Shown piece by piece: positions 45,821-54,246 of a stretch of DNA of 64,000 nucleotides. The position numbers and the translations under genes are program-made. The DNA is taken from positions 62,001-126,000 of the forward strand of contig NZ_KK214997.1 in assembly GCF_000633935.1 (NCBI RefSeq). Direction: 5' to 3'. Within the stretch, counting starts at the first letter, position 1; each line of letters opens with the position of its first letter. The notes under the pieces are model-generated. The model was given only the letters and a program-made list of their open reading frames with translations, searched no databases and had not been told where the DNA came from. This stretch comes from Ectothiorhodospira haloalkaliphila ATCC 51935. Its GTDB lineage: Bacteria > Pseudomonadota > Gammaproteobacteria > Ectothiorhodospirales > Ectothiorhodospiraceae.

Positions 45821-46867
45821 TCACACCGGCAATTCCATGTTTGACGAGTCGTCCATGGACCCCGCCAGGGCCACGGCGGCCTCCCAGTCCGGATCCTTGC
45901 GAAGTGCTTCCCAGGTCGGCGCCCGCCGACCGTGCATCCTGGCCAGCCTGGCCATGGCCACGGGTGCCTCGTGACCCGCCAGGGCATCCAGCGCCTGGGC
46001 CGCACCGTCGGGATGATTGCATACCAGCATCATGTCGCAACCGGCAGCCTGGGCCTTGAGCGCCCGCTCGCCGTAGTCCCCGAAGGTCTCGGTGGCCGCC
46101 ATGCTCAGATCATCGCTGAAGATCGCCCCCTGGAAACGCAGCTGCCCACGCAATATGTCCCTTAACCAGTAGCGCGAGAACCCCGCCGGCAGCCCGTCGG
46201 CCCGGGAGTACACCACATGGGCAGGCATGAGCCCGGCGATGCCCTGCTCGATCAGCCGCTCGAAGGGCAGCATGTCATCAGTGAGGATATCCCGCTGCGG
46301 TCGCTCGTCCACCGGCAATTCCAGGTGGGAATCGGCGCGTACGCCGCCATGGCCGGGGAAGTGCTTGCCCACTGCCTCCATGCCTGCCGAGCGCATCCCC
46401 CGCATCCACTGCACGGCCAGATCGGCCACCACATGGGGCGAGCGATGAAAGGCGCGATCCCCGATCACACCGCTGCAGCCGTGGGCCAGATCCAGCACCG
46501 GTGCAAAGCTGAAGTCCACGCCGGCGGCGCGCAACTCCGCCGCCATCAGCCAGCCCAGCAGGCGGGATCTGCGCCGTGCCTCAGTGGGGTTCCTGTCGTA
46601 CACTTCACCCAGGCGGGCCATGGGGGGCAGCTTCGTGAAACCTTCACGGAAACGCTGTACCCTGCCCCCCTCATGATCCACCGCCACCAGCAGATGCGGA
46701 TCCCGCAGGGCATGGATCCGGGTCACCAGTTCGGTGAGTTGCTCCACCGACTGGAAATTTCGGGTGAACAGGATCACCCCACCCGCCATGGGATGGCATA
46801 ACAGGCGTTGCTCGGCGGCGGTGAGGGTGGTCCCCTCAAGATCCAGCATCACGGGCCCCAGGGGCAT
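45821..46867 (-). CDS. nagZ: Beta-N-acetylhexosaminidase (family GH3)
   Basis: Cytoplasmic enzyme removing GlcNAc from anhydromuropeptides in peptidoglycan recycling; its product signals AmpC-type induction in some species. The 348-residue protein has the GH3 short form: VAVDHEGGRVQRFR, the KHFPGHGGVRADSHLELP loop with the His/Asp dyad, and the nucleophile in FSDDLSM. FAPVLDLAHGCSGVIGDRAF is also typical. Start ATG 46867. It precedes the DsrE-hpt-mtnP genes, as nagZ precedes mtnP in Pseudomonas. Confidence 0.96.
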   Translation of the reverse strand: MPLGPVMLDLEGTTLTAAEQRLLCHPMAGGVILFTRNFQSVEQLTELVTRIHALRDPHLLVAVDHEGGRVQRFREGFTKLPPMARLGEVYDRNPTEARRRSRLLGWLMAAELRAAGVDFSFAPVLDLAHGCSGVIGDRAFHRSPHVVADLAVQWMRGMRSAGMEAVGKHFPGHGGVRADSHLELPVDERPQRDILTDDMLPFERLIEQGIAGLMPAHVVYSRADGLPAGFSRYWLRDILRGQLRFQGAIFSDDLSMAATETFGDYGERALKAQAAGCDMMLVCNHPDGAAQALDALAGHEAPVAMARLARMHGRRAPTWEALRKDPDWEAAVALAGSMDDSSNMELPV

Positions 46868-46950
46868 GGCAGCTTACTCTTGCACTCGGGATCGAGACCC
46901 GCGATTGTAACGGATAGCGCTCCAAGGGCCACACAACCCAGAAGGATCGG

Positions 46951-47793
46951 ATGCCGATGGCAGATCAAAGCACCCCAACCGCCAACCCGGTTCACGACCT
47001 GGGACCCGCCGAAAGGCGACCCCGGGTGGCACTGGTCAACCCGGGGGGCGAGGCCAACATCAACGGCCAGTTCGTGCTGGGGCGCCTCAGCGCCTTTCTC
47101 ACCAGCCTGGAATCGGGCGAATCGCCCCGGGGGCGCCTGCGGGAGCGCATCCTCATTGCCCCCTGCCCTGGGTCCGACCAGGCCCGGAACGTTGCCGAGC
47201 AGACCCGTCAGGCCTTTTACCGGGTGGAGGTAGGCCACGGGGCGGACGGCATGGATGCCCTGCCCCAGGTATTTCTCATCAATCCCAGCGACGATGAACG
47301 ATCATCCGCCTGCCTGTTCGGCCTGGCTGCGGTGATCGAACACCCGGAACACATGAATGGGGACGCCCCCTGGCTGCCCGCCTGGCGGGAAGCCGGCGGC
47401 GAGAACCTCTATCTCAAGGCCGGCCGCGCCGGTGAATTGCAGCCGGCCCTGTGCGAGCGCCTGTTCCGGGCCCTGGTGACCTTTCTCACCCATGCCGAGG
47501 TGATTCAGGACATCAGCCTCGCGGAGGAGGAGGATGACCTGCACTATTTTGGTGAGAAACAGGTCTTCGAACTCACCAGCGACGCCCGCGGCCTGTTCGT
47601 GTTCCGGCAGGATCCGGGGCACTGGCTCCATGGCGGTGACCTGATCGGCTATCTCTACGATCGCGGCACCGGTGCCCTCATCAAGGAATTCAAAACACCC
47701 GTGAGCGGCCTGTTGACCTCGATCCGGCGCAATCCGCTGGTGGAGGCCGGCTCGCCCGTGGCAACGGTCAGCCGCCTGGAGCGCGAGGACTGA
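46951..47793 (+). CDS. Aspartoacylase/succinylglutamate desuccinylase-like protein with degenerate metal site
   Basis: A 280-residue relative of M14-type zinc deacylases. The zinc motif, normally a His-Gly-(Asp/Asn)-Glu block followed by N/G residues, appears here as NPGGEANINGQFVLGRL: the glutamate and INGQ part are kept but the metal-binding histidine is glycine. The C-terminal beta-domain (GLFVFRQDPGHWLHGGDLIG, then TGALIKEFKTPVSGLL) is well kept. So it may be catalytically inactive or use a changed site. AAGGA lies upstream; ATG 46957 is an alternative. It diverges from nagZ. Confidence 0.75.
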   Translation: MPMADQSTPTANPVHDLGPAERRPRVALVNPGGEANINGQFVLGRLSAFLTSLESGESPRGRLRERILIAPCPGSDQARNVAEQTRQAFYRVEVGHGADGMDALPQVFLINPSDDERSSACLFGLAAVIEHPEHMNGDAPWLPAWREAGGENLYLKAGRAGELQPALCERLFRALVTFLTHAEVIQDISLAEEEDDLHYFGEKQVFELTSDARGLFVFRQDPGHWLHGGDLIGYLYDRGTGALIKEFKTPVSGLLTSIRRNPLVEAGSPVATVSRLERED

Positions 47794-47802
47794 CGCGCCC
47801 AC

Positions 47803-47831
47803 AAAAAAACGGGGCATCCGAAGATACCCCG
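47803..47831 (-). terminator. Strong minus-strand intrinsic terminator with UUCG loop
   Basis: On the minus strand CGGGGTATC, loop TTCG, GATGCCCCG, then seven T. The stem has one mismatch. It points leftward, although no minus-strand gene is recognised to its right, so it may end a small RNA. It also forms a hairpin after the plus-strand deacylase-like gene, but without a T-run in that direction. Confidence 0.75.
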
Positions 47832-48077
47832 CAAGCAGGAGGAGTGAACGAGATGACCGACAAGGCGGTGATGCATATCTTGCCAGACACTCAAGGATGA
47901 GCAACCGGCGTGCCAAATCATAACTCACTGATTCAAAAGGACTCATCGATTCCTTTGGAGCATCAGCTCGCACCAAAAGGGTGCAACCATTCGGGGATTC
48001 GCGCAGCAATGATGCACCGCGGAATTTCCGGTTTTGTGAACGACTTACAAGAGTGATGACCCGGCAGTATTGATATT
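47832..48077. other. Gene-free interval with possible small RNA or mini-ORF
   Basis: No conserved protein fits in the 426-bp gap 47794-48219. On the minus strand the stretch just before the terminator is pyrimidine-rich (CACTCCTCCTGC), like an sRNA seed against ribosome sites. On the plus strand AGGAGG at about 47838 precedes a 15-codon frame at 47853-47900 (MTDKAVMHILPDTQG). Either reading is unproved. Confidence 0.3.
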
Positions 48078-48103
48078 CCACTTGACCTGTTACACTCAAG
48101 TGG
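48078..48103. promoter_or_regulatory. 8-bp inverted repeat upstream of the Lpp-like gene
   Basis: CCACTTGA and TCAAGTGG are separated by 10 nt, about 117 bp before the lipoprotein start. TTGACC within it could be a -35 box. An operator or a hairpin near the promoter is possible; no regulator is assigned. Confidence 0.33.
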
Positions 48104-48219
48104 CGTGAATTTTTTCAGAATTCAGTCCGATGGAGTCATGGCCACCGCGCCTTGGGGCACCCCCGGGCTGGAGCCATACATGCCCCGAAAAACAACGATC
48201 CTTTGTAATGGAGGTTACG

Positions 48220-48513
48220 ATGCGTAAAGGTATGATCAGATTTGCCGTGGTTCCCGCCGCCGCTTTCGCTCTGGTGCTGAGCACCGGCTGTGCCACCACC
48301 CAGAATATGGAAGAACATCGTCAGATGATCGACAACGCTGGCGTCACCGCCGACCGCGCCCTGCGCACCGCCGAGGGGGCCCAGTCCAGTGCCGATAGCG
48401 CTCAGCGCACCGCGAATGAGGCCAACCAGAAGGCCGACCGCGCCCTGGAAGAAAATGCTCGCCTGCGGGAGATGATGCAGCGCATGGAGCGCACCATGGA
48501 GCGTGGCAAGTAA
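48220..48513 (+). CDS. Lpp/OprI-like outer membrane lipoprotein
   Basis: A 97-residue lipoprotein. The signal sequence ends in a lipobox LSTGC with lipidated Cys24. The mature part is a heptad coiled coil rich in alanine (ADRALRTAEGAQSSADSAQ), ending MERTMERGK with a C-terminal lysine, the residue joined to peptidoglycan in Lpp. GGAGG precedes ATG 48220. It resembles OprI of Pseudomonas more than E. coli Lpp in length. It is followed by a very strong terminator, fitting a highly expressed gene. Confidence 0.86.
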   Translation: MRKGMIRFAVVPAAAFALVLSTGCATTQNMEEHRQMIDNAGVTADRALRTAEGAQSSADSAQRTANEANQKADRALEENARLREMMQRMERTMERGK

Positions 48514-48571
48514 GCAGGCTCCCTGCCTGTCGTGATTGTGCGTGTCATGATTGACTGACACGCAAAACAGA

Positions 48572-48609
48572 CCGGGCCCGCCAAGTGAATGGCGGGCCCG
48601 GCCTTTTTT
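48572..48609 (+). terminator. Strong intrinsic terminator of the Lpp-like gene
   Basis: CCGGGCCCGCCA (48572-48583) pairs perfectly with TGGCGGGCCCGG (48590-48601), followed by a T-run at 48604-48609. A smaller 7-bp hairpin CGTGTCA/TGACACG lies just upstream (48541-48562). Confidence 0.9.
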
Positions 48610-48680
48610 ATGCCTGAACAGCAACCCAGGTGAGGGGGCGGAGGGCCTGCCCCCCGCCCCCTGCACCCTGGATTCAATAC

Positions 48681-50759
48681 TCAGAAGCGGTACTTCGCAC
48701 CGAGTTCAAAGCTGCGCTCCGGCCCCACATAGATGCCCTGCCGCAGACCCGAGATATAACGCTCATCGGTCAGGTTCTTGACGGCACCAAAGACACTGAA
48801 CTGCTGATTGACAGCATACTGCCCGGTCAGGTCGACCGTGTAGTAACTGGAAAGCAGTCCATCCCGATGATTCTCAGGATCGATCTCCTTACGGTTGCGG
48901 GCCTCGCCATAAACTTCCCCTGTGTAGTTCACAAGCAGGGCCGCCTCCAGCGGGCCTGTGTGATAAGCCAGCGTCAGATTACCCATCCATTCCGGGGAAT
49001 AAGACAGTCGGTTCCCAGCATCTACGTCCTTCTCTGGAATACCGGATCGAAATTCAGCAGTCGGGATCCAGGTTAAATTACCATCCAGCATGAATCCATT
49101 TCCGAAATCATACCCGACAGCACCCTCTACGCCTCTGATCCGAGCATCACCCTCTTTGGGGTCGGCGATGGCCGATATGCCGGGTTCCACATAGTTCGAG
49201 AAATCCATATTGAAGGCAGCGACTTCGTAGCGCATGGAACCGGTGGCGCCACGAACCCCGATCTCGATATTGGTGGATTTTTCGGGATCGGAGACGAGAT
49301 CCGGATCCAGGGCATTGGCCACCTGCGGAGGCGCCATCGCCCGGTGAATGCCACCGAACAACTGTGCCGACGGATTCAGCCGATAGGTTGCACCAATACC
49401 CGGAAGGAAATGGGAATCAGAAAATGAACCGTCATTGTCGGCGTTCCTTCTATCCTCTCGCTCGACCTTATAGCGTTCTGTACGCAATCCTGCGGTGATG
49501 GAGAGGTCCGAGGTCACGTCAAAACGGTTTTGTGCAAAAAGCCCAATATTGGAGGCACTCAGGGTGCGATCCTGCCTCAAGTCACCGGCTTGATGGGTGG
49601 TGTCGTAGCGCAAGGCAAAAGGAGTGTTTCCTGCGTCGATATCAAGCATCTCCTCTTCCATGTACCGGATACCAAACTCAGCCTCGTTATTGATACCAAA
49701 CGTTTCGTGATTCAACGTCAAGCGTGAATCGACCCCGATACGCTCGAACTCACGGACGGCGCCGCGAAAAGCGTTTCTATTGTCAGGACCGTAATCCCAG
49801 ACTGTCACCCCATCAACCTGCTTGGTGCCGTCAACGTTTTGCCTCCAATAGCCACGATCCATCTCGCTCCAGTAAACCAGCGTTCTCAACTCGGCATCCC
49901 GGTTGATCTGCCATTCATGGTTCACATCAAACGATGTTCGACTGGTGAGATAATAGTCATCCGGTGCGGGATTGAATGTCTTGCCCGCCTTGTAGGCATC
50001 CTCAAAGAGTCCGCGGTACGAGATATTGGCCTCATTGTCGTAGTAGACAAATTTCGCACTGATGTACTGGTCTTCACCAATGGCCGTGCCTGCCCTGACC
50101 ATCACATCGGTCATGGTGTAACCCTTATCCATCCAGCCATCACTTTCGGCGCGGGTGGCGATGATGCCGAAGCGGGAATCGCCACTGGGGGAACTGCCGC
50201 CGAGCTCCGCGACCACCTCCTGGGTATTCCAGGAGCCCACCTTGCCGCGGACGGACACACCATCCTCAGGCATTCTGGTCTGGAAGTTGATAACACCACC
50301 GATATTGTTGGGTCCATAACGCAGGGAGGAGGCGCCCTTCAGGACTTCAACCCCTTCCATGCGCTGCACCCGGGGATTGTAGTACCTGGAGTTACCGATA
50401 AATATCCCGGGCTGGACCGGCACACCGTCCTCCAGCACCAGGGTCTTGAAATCGCCGGCGGGGATGCCGCGCACACCAAAATTGGTCACTACCGCAGACT
50501 CTTCCTCGCCCTTGATATAGACACCCGGCACCCTGCGCAGCAGATCCTCGGTGGAGCGAGGCTGGATGCGATCCACATCCTCCTGGGTCAACACATTCAC
50601 CGCGGCTGGAATCCTGGCCCGCTCGGCTTCGGTTTGTCCGACGACATCGATGCGGGGCAGCTGGAATGCCCTTTCCTGAGCCATGGCCGTGCTCACGCTC
50701 CCCATCGTGCCGAGTGCCAAGGCCACCGCAGTGACCAGCGAAGTATTTTTGACTTGCAC
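48681..50759 (-). CDS. TonB-dependent receptor, FecA/ferric-siderophore type
   Basis: A 692-residue outer-membrane gated channel. Signal peptide to about residue 28 (STAMAQ), TonB box region LPRIDVVGQTEAE, plug domain with TEDLLRRVPGVYIKGEEE and GPNNIGGVINFQTRMPEDG, and a 22-strand barrel ending in ERSFELGAKYRF with terminal Phe. The FGVRGIPAGDFKTLVLEDG block resembles FecA-group receptors. Start is GTG 50759 with GGAG eight bases upstream. The hemP gene lies upstream with a Fur box, so iron regulation is likely. It has no N-terminal signalling domain. Confidence 0.93.
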   Translation of the reverse strand: MQVKNTSLVTAVALALGTMGSVSTAMAQERAFQLPRIDVVGQTEAERARIPAAVNVLTQEDVDRIQPRSTEDLLRRVPGVYIKGEEESAVVTNFGVRGIPAGDFKTLVLEDGVPVQPGIFIGNSRYYNPRVQRMEGVEVLKGASSLRYGPNNIGGVINFQTRMPEDGVSVRGKVGSWNTQEVVAELGGSSPSGDSRFGIIATRAESDGWMDKGYTMTDVMVRAGTAIGEDQYISAKFVYYDNEANISYRGLFEDAYKAGKTFNPAPDDYYLTSRTSFDVNHEWQINRDAELRTLVYWSEMDRGYWRQNVDGTKQVDGVTVWDYGPDNRNAFRGAVREFERIGVDSRLTLNHETFGINNEAEFGIRYMEEEMLDIDAGNTPFALRYDTTHQAGDLRQDRTLSASNIGLFAQNRFDVTSDLSITAGLRTERYKVEREDRRNADNDGSFSDSHFLPGIGATYRLNPSAQLFGGIHRAMAPPQVANALDPDLVSDPEKSTNIEIGVRGATGSMRYEVAAFNMDFSNYVEPGISAIADPKEGDARIRGVEGAVGYDFGNGFMLDGNLTWIPTAEFRSGIPEKDVDAGNRLSYSPEWMGNLTLAYHTGPLEAALLVNYTGEVYGEARNRKEIDPENHRDGLLSSYYTVDLTGQYAVNQQFSVFGAVKNLTDERYISGLRQGIYVGPERSFELGAKYRF

Positions 50760-50874
50760 AGTTAAGACTCCAGCGTTTTAGTATGTGTCGAGAAAATGGC
50801 TGGCTTGAAGTCCAGGGACTTCTGGCTGGCTGGCGGATAACTGCCGGGGACGTGAGGCCTGCCCCGGCATTCAA

Positions 50875-51084
50875 TCATTTCGTCAGAATCAGTTTTCCCT
50901 TACTGGTGACACGCAGGGTGTAGATCTCCCCCATGTGCTCGATCTGCAACTGCCGCCTGCCCTGCAACAAGCGCTGACTGGACAGCAGATCCGCACGACC
51001 GGAGGACAACCCGGAATGGCCGGCTCCCTCCTGCGTGCTGAGGGCATCGGGCATTGCCGGATGCTTGGGATTATGCTGGCTCAT
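50875..51084 (-). CDS. hemP: Hemin uptake protein HemP/HmuP
   Basis: A 69-residue small protein whose C-terminal half is the HemP domain: SQRLLQGRRQLQIEHMGEIY followed by TLRVTSKGKLILTK, ending in the invariant LTK. In other bacteria HemP/HmuP is induced by iron starvation and needed for haem receptor expression. ATG 51084 is preferred over 51132. The receptor gene starts 115 bp downstream on the same strand, and a Fur box lies 87 bp upstream. Confidence 0.9.
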   Translation of the reverse strand: MSQHNPKHPAMPDALSTQEGAGHSGLSSGRADLLSSQRLLQGRRQLQIEHMGEIYTLRVTSKGKLILTK

Positions 51085-51170
51085 CGGATGATCTCGCGGA
51101 CGTCTTCGCAGCGCCCGGTGCCCGGCGGGCACCCACCGCAGCCAGACACCTCCAGGGCAGTGGCGCTATT

Positions 51171-51189
51171 GTTGTTGATAATCAATCCT
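51171..51189. promoter_or_regulatory. Fur box upstream of hemP
   Basis: GTTGTTGATAATCAATCCT matches the 19-bp Fur consensus at 12 positions, with the core TGATAATCA exact. It lies 87-105 bp before hemP, where a promoter for hemP and the receptor is expected. Confidence 0.65.
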
Positions 51190-51288
51190 ATTGTCAAATC
51201 CTATCAGGACGCATTTGGGAACTTTTCACGGAGAGATCAATACAGGGCGCCCGCCGAAGGCCAGTCAGCAAGGGGAAATCAGGGAAGG

Positions 51289-51318
51289 AGCCCCTCTCCC
51301 GCTCGCGGGAGAGGGGCT
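51289..51318. repeat. 14-bp palindromic hairpin, likely dispersed repeat and terminator
   Basis: AGCCCCTCTCCCGC and GCGGGAGAGGGGCT pair perfectly over a 2-nt loop, followed by GGGGTGAGGGC. This CCCTCTCCCGC..GCGGGAGAGGG..GGGTGAGGG text is, from memory, a repeat scattered in many proteobacterial genomes. It lies 20 bp past the lipoprotein stop and could end its transcript. The 250-bp gap around it holds only this and the Fur box. Confidence 0.72.
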
Positions 51319-51337
51319 GGGGTGAGGGCCAGGCCGC

Positions 51338-51961
51338 TCAGTTCCGCCGCCGCGGCACCACACTGGCAGGGTGCAGATCACACCGCAATTGCCCACGCAG
51401 GAATCGATGACCCTCGATCCGCTCGCTCAGCCCCCGGCGATAATCACTGGTGGTGCCCACCACCTGGGCACAGGCGGCGGCATGGGTTTGATACTGCCCC
51501 GAGCGGGGGCACAGGGTGAGGCGCGTGCCATCAAAATGGGCATACCCCGTGCCGCGACGACGCACCCGTCCGTCTTCCACGGCCTGCATCTCGAACCCCC
51601 ATTCCATGCCCTGCACCACATCCAGGGCCAGGGGCTGCACGCTGCGCCAACTGCCGCCCAGATAGGCTTCGGCCTCCCTCAGCACACATTGAACCCGTTC
51701 ACCGAATCCCGCCTCCTGACGCCGCACCTCCAGCTCCGCCCTCTGCCTGGCGGCCTCCTCCTCACGGGCCCGGGCCTCGGCGGCCCGCTGCTCCGCGCGA
51801 GCCTGATCCAGAGCCGCCTGCTGCTGACGGGCCTGCAAACGTTGCTCCGCTGTCATGGCCTCCCATTGTTCTTCGGGGATATCCAGGGGATAGCGGGTGG
51901 CGCACCCCATCAGGAGCACGACGATCGACAGGGTGATCAGCAGAGCGGGTATGGTTTTCAT
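51338..51961 (-). CDS. Putative lipoprotein with coiled-coil region
   Basis: Unrecognised, 207 residues. Signal peptide with lipobox VVLLMGC gives Cys20 as lipidation site. Residues about 35-90 form an Ala/Arg/Glu/Gln-rich coiled coil (MTAEQRLQARQQQAALDQAR). The C-terminal domain has three cysteines (VQCVLREAEAYLGG, LTLCPRS, AAACAQVVG) and a few aromatic residues. ATG 51961 has GAGG seven bases upstream. It diverges from the second TonB receptor with 173 bp between them. Function is not known. Confidence 0.72.
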   Translation of the reverse strand: MKTIPALLITLSIVVLLMGCATRYPLDIPEEQWEAMTAEQRLQARQQQAALDQARAEQRAAEARAREEEAARQRAELEVRRQEAGFGERVQCVLREAEAYLGGSWRSVQPLALDVVQGMEWGFEMQAVEDGRVRRRGTGYAHFDGTRLTLCPRSGQYQTHAAACAQVVGTTSDYRRGLSERIEGHRFLRGQLRCDLHPASVVPRRRN

Positions 51962-52134
51962 CAGTTGCCTCATTGGTGGGAACAGGTGCCTGGCACGGCC
52001 GCGATAACCCCACAGATTAAATCGTGTAATTTCCATGATAAATCCATATGATTCCGCCTGATAAGCCCGCCTGGCCGCCCATGGGCACCGAAGAAGCGGG
52101 TGATGACAAACAGCCACCTTGAGGAAGAGAGCCC

Positions 52135-54240
52135 ATGCGTCTGCGTGCCCTCACTGCACTGATCACCACCTCTGCCCTCCCCGTCACGCTCCTGGCGGAG
52201 ACCTCCGTCACCCTCCCGCCCATGACGGTCACGGCCAAGGGCTATGAAGCCGCCATCACGGAGACCGCCGCCGCGGTGAACGTGATCGAAGGGGATGCCG
52301 TGCGGTGGCGCCAGGCGCGCACCCTGGGCGATGTGCTCCGGGGAGAGCCGGGGTTGTCGGTGGCGGTGGACGGCTCGGTGGGCGTGGATCCCATCATTCG
52401 GGGGCTCAAGCGTGACCAGGTACTGGTGCTGGTGGACGGCGTTCGCATCAATGCCATGCAGCCCCCGGCCCGGGGATCGCTGGCCTCGTACGTGAACATG
52501 GACCTGGTGGAACGCATCGAGGTGATCCGGGGACCCAGCTCGGTGCTGTATGGCGCCGGTGCCATGGGGGGCGTGATCAACATCATCACCCGCGGTGGCG
52601 GCATGAGTGCGGAGCCCGAGACCCGGGGCTGGACGAGCCTGGGCTACTCGTCGGTGGACACCGGCATTCGCGGCTCCCTGGGGGCATCCGTATCGGGGCC
52701 ACGCAGTGTGCTGGATGTATCCGCCGCCTATCTGGATACGGACGACTATCGCACTGGCGAGGGGGAAAGGCTTCGCGACAGCGGCACTGAACAGCAGGCG
52801 GTGCATCTGCGTTACCGGGTGCGGGTGACCGACGGCCACGAACTGCAGTTCCGGGCGCAGCGGGATCGGCGGGAGGATGTGTGGTATCTGGCGTCGCGGC
52901 GTTTTCTGGAAGAGGCATTCGAGCCGCCGGCAGGACAAGGCTTGCCCCAGCCCCAGGGCTTGAACACGCACTACACGCCCCGGCAGACCCGGGATCTGCT
53001 GGAACTCAGCTACGACGCGGACCTGGGAGGCGCATGGGGCAACCAGCTATCCGCCTCGGTCTACCGCCAGGAACTCACACGAGGTAATTACGACTGGAAC
53101 CGGGAACGACGGACCGACTACCGAACCTCCGACACGGATTTCACCACGGATGGCGTCAGGATTCAGTGGGAGTCCTCCCCCCTGCCTCGGCACGTGCTCC
53201 TGGTCGGCGCGGAAGCCTGGCGGCTGCAGGCCAGCCCGGTCTCCTATATCGGCTTTCCCCCGGATTATGATCCCGTCAATGAATTCCAGCTGATCGACCA
53301 GGGACGTCTGGAATCGCGAGGCCTGTTCATCCAGGACGATATCCACCTGGACAACGTCACCATCTCGCTGGGTGCCCGCTACGATGAGGTGCAGGGTCGC
53401 GCCCGTGATGCCCTGGGTGTTCCGGGGCCGCTGGATAGCACTGACTACAACCTGTCCTGGTCCACGGGCATCACCTGGTATGTCGACGACGCCTTCACAC
53501 CCTATGCCAGTCTCTCGGAAGGCTATCGCTCAGCCGGCCTGCTGGAACGTTACCTCACCTATGCCTACAGTGATGGCTTCACCTGGCTGAGCAATCCCCA
53601 ACTCGACCCCGAACGCAACCGCACCCTGGAGATCGGCGCCCGCGGCGAGCTGGGCAACACTCGCTACACCCTGGCGGTGTATGAGAGCCGAATCAAGGAT
53701 CACATTGGCGGCCAGGTGGTCAGCCCCGGCCTGAAACAGACCGTCAACCTGGACGAAGCCCGCATCCGTGGCGCCGAGTTCAGCCTGGAGCACGACCTCA
53801 CCGATCGGCTCACGGCACTGGCCAGCGGTACCTGGCTGCGCGGGGACAACCGGGATTCCCGGTTTGACGAACCCCTCTACCAGATGCCCCCACCGGAACT
53901 CACCCTGGGCCTGCTCAGTGGCGCACCCCGGGGCTGGCAATGGGAGGCGCGACTGCGCGCCGTGGCCTCACAGGATCGGGTGGCGGAACGCTTCAGCAAC
54001 GGCAGCGAACGCGAGACCGGCGGCTTCACCACCGCCGATGTGCGGGTGGGTTACCGCTTCGGGCCCGGGGGCGGCTTCCGGGAACAGGCACTCACCCTGG
54101 CGGTGACCAACCTGGCGGACCGGAATTATCGGGAACACGTCAACGAGATGACGGATGAGCGCCTGGCCAGTGGGCCGGGAGTGCAGGAATTGCGGGCACC
54201 GGGCCGCAGCCTGGGCGTGACCTGGGTGGGAGAATTCTGA
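52135..54240 (+). CDS. TonB-dependent receptor, haem/metal type
   Basis: A 701-residue outer-membrane receptor. Signal peptide to about residue 21, TonB box MTVTAKGYE, plug with ARTLGDVLRGEPGLSVAVDG, IIRGLKRDQVLVLVDGVRIN and GPSSVLYGAGAMGGVINIIT, and a barrel ending LGVTWVGEF with terminal Phe. A NPQLDPERNRTLEIG segment resembles the NPNL loop of haem receptors, and SEGYRSAGLLERYL is where FRAP normally occurs, only partly kept. Haem, copper or cobalamin ligands remain possible. GAGG precedes the ATG. Confidence 0.92.
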   Translation: MRLRALTALITTSALPVTLLAETSVTLPPMTVTAKGYEAAITETAAAVNVIEGDAVRWRQARTLGDVLRGEPGLSVAVDGSVGVDPIIRGLKRDQVLVLVDGVRINAMQPPARGSLASYVNMDLVERIEVIRGPSSVLYGAGAMGGVINIITRGGGMSAEPETRGWTSLGYSSVDTGIRGSLGASVSGPRSVLDVSAAYLDTDDYRTGEGERLRDSGTEQQAVHLRYRVRVTDGHELQFRAQRDRREDVWYLASRRFLEEAFEPPAGQGLPQPQGLNTHYTPRQTRDLLELSYDADLGGAWGNQLSASVYRQELTRGNYDWNRERRTDYRTSDTDFTTDGVRIQWESSPLPRHVLLVGAEAWRLQASPVSYIGFPPDYDPVNEFQLIDQGRLESRGLFIQDDIHLDNVTISLGARYDEVQGRARDALGVPGPLDSTDYNLSWSTGITWYVDDAFTPYASLSEGYRSAGLLERYLTYAYSDGFTWLSNPQLDPERNRTLEIGARGELGNTRYTLAVYESRIKDHIGGQVVSPGLKQTVNLDEARIRGAEFSLEHDLTDRLTALASGTWLRGDNRDSRFDEPLYQMPPPELTLGLLSGAPRGWQWEARLRAVASQDRVAERFSNGSERETGGFTTADVRVGYRFGPGGGFREQALTLAVTNLADRNYREHVNEMTDERLASGPGVQELRAPGRSLGVTWVGEF

Positions 54241-54246
54241 TCAAGC

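Noticed and set aside
51990-52050. Possible second Fur box before the second TonB receptor
   Set aside because: CATGATAAATCCAT resembles half of the consensus only with an extra base; too weak to call.
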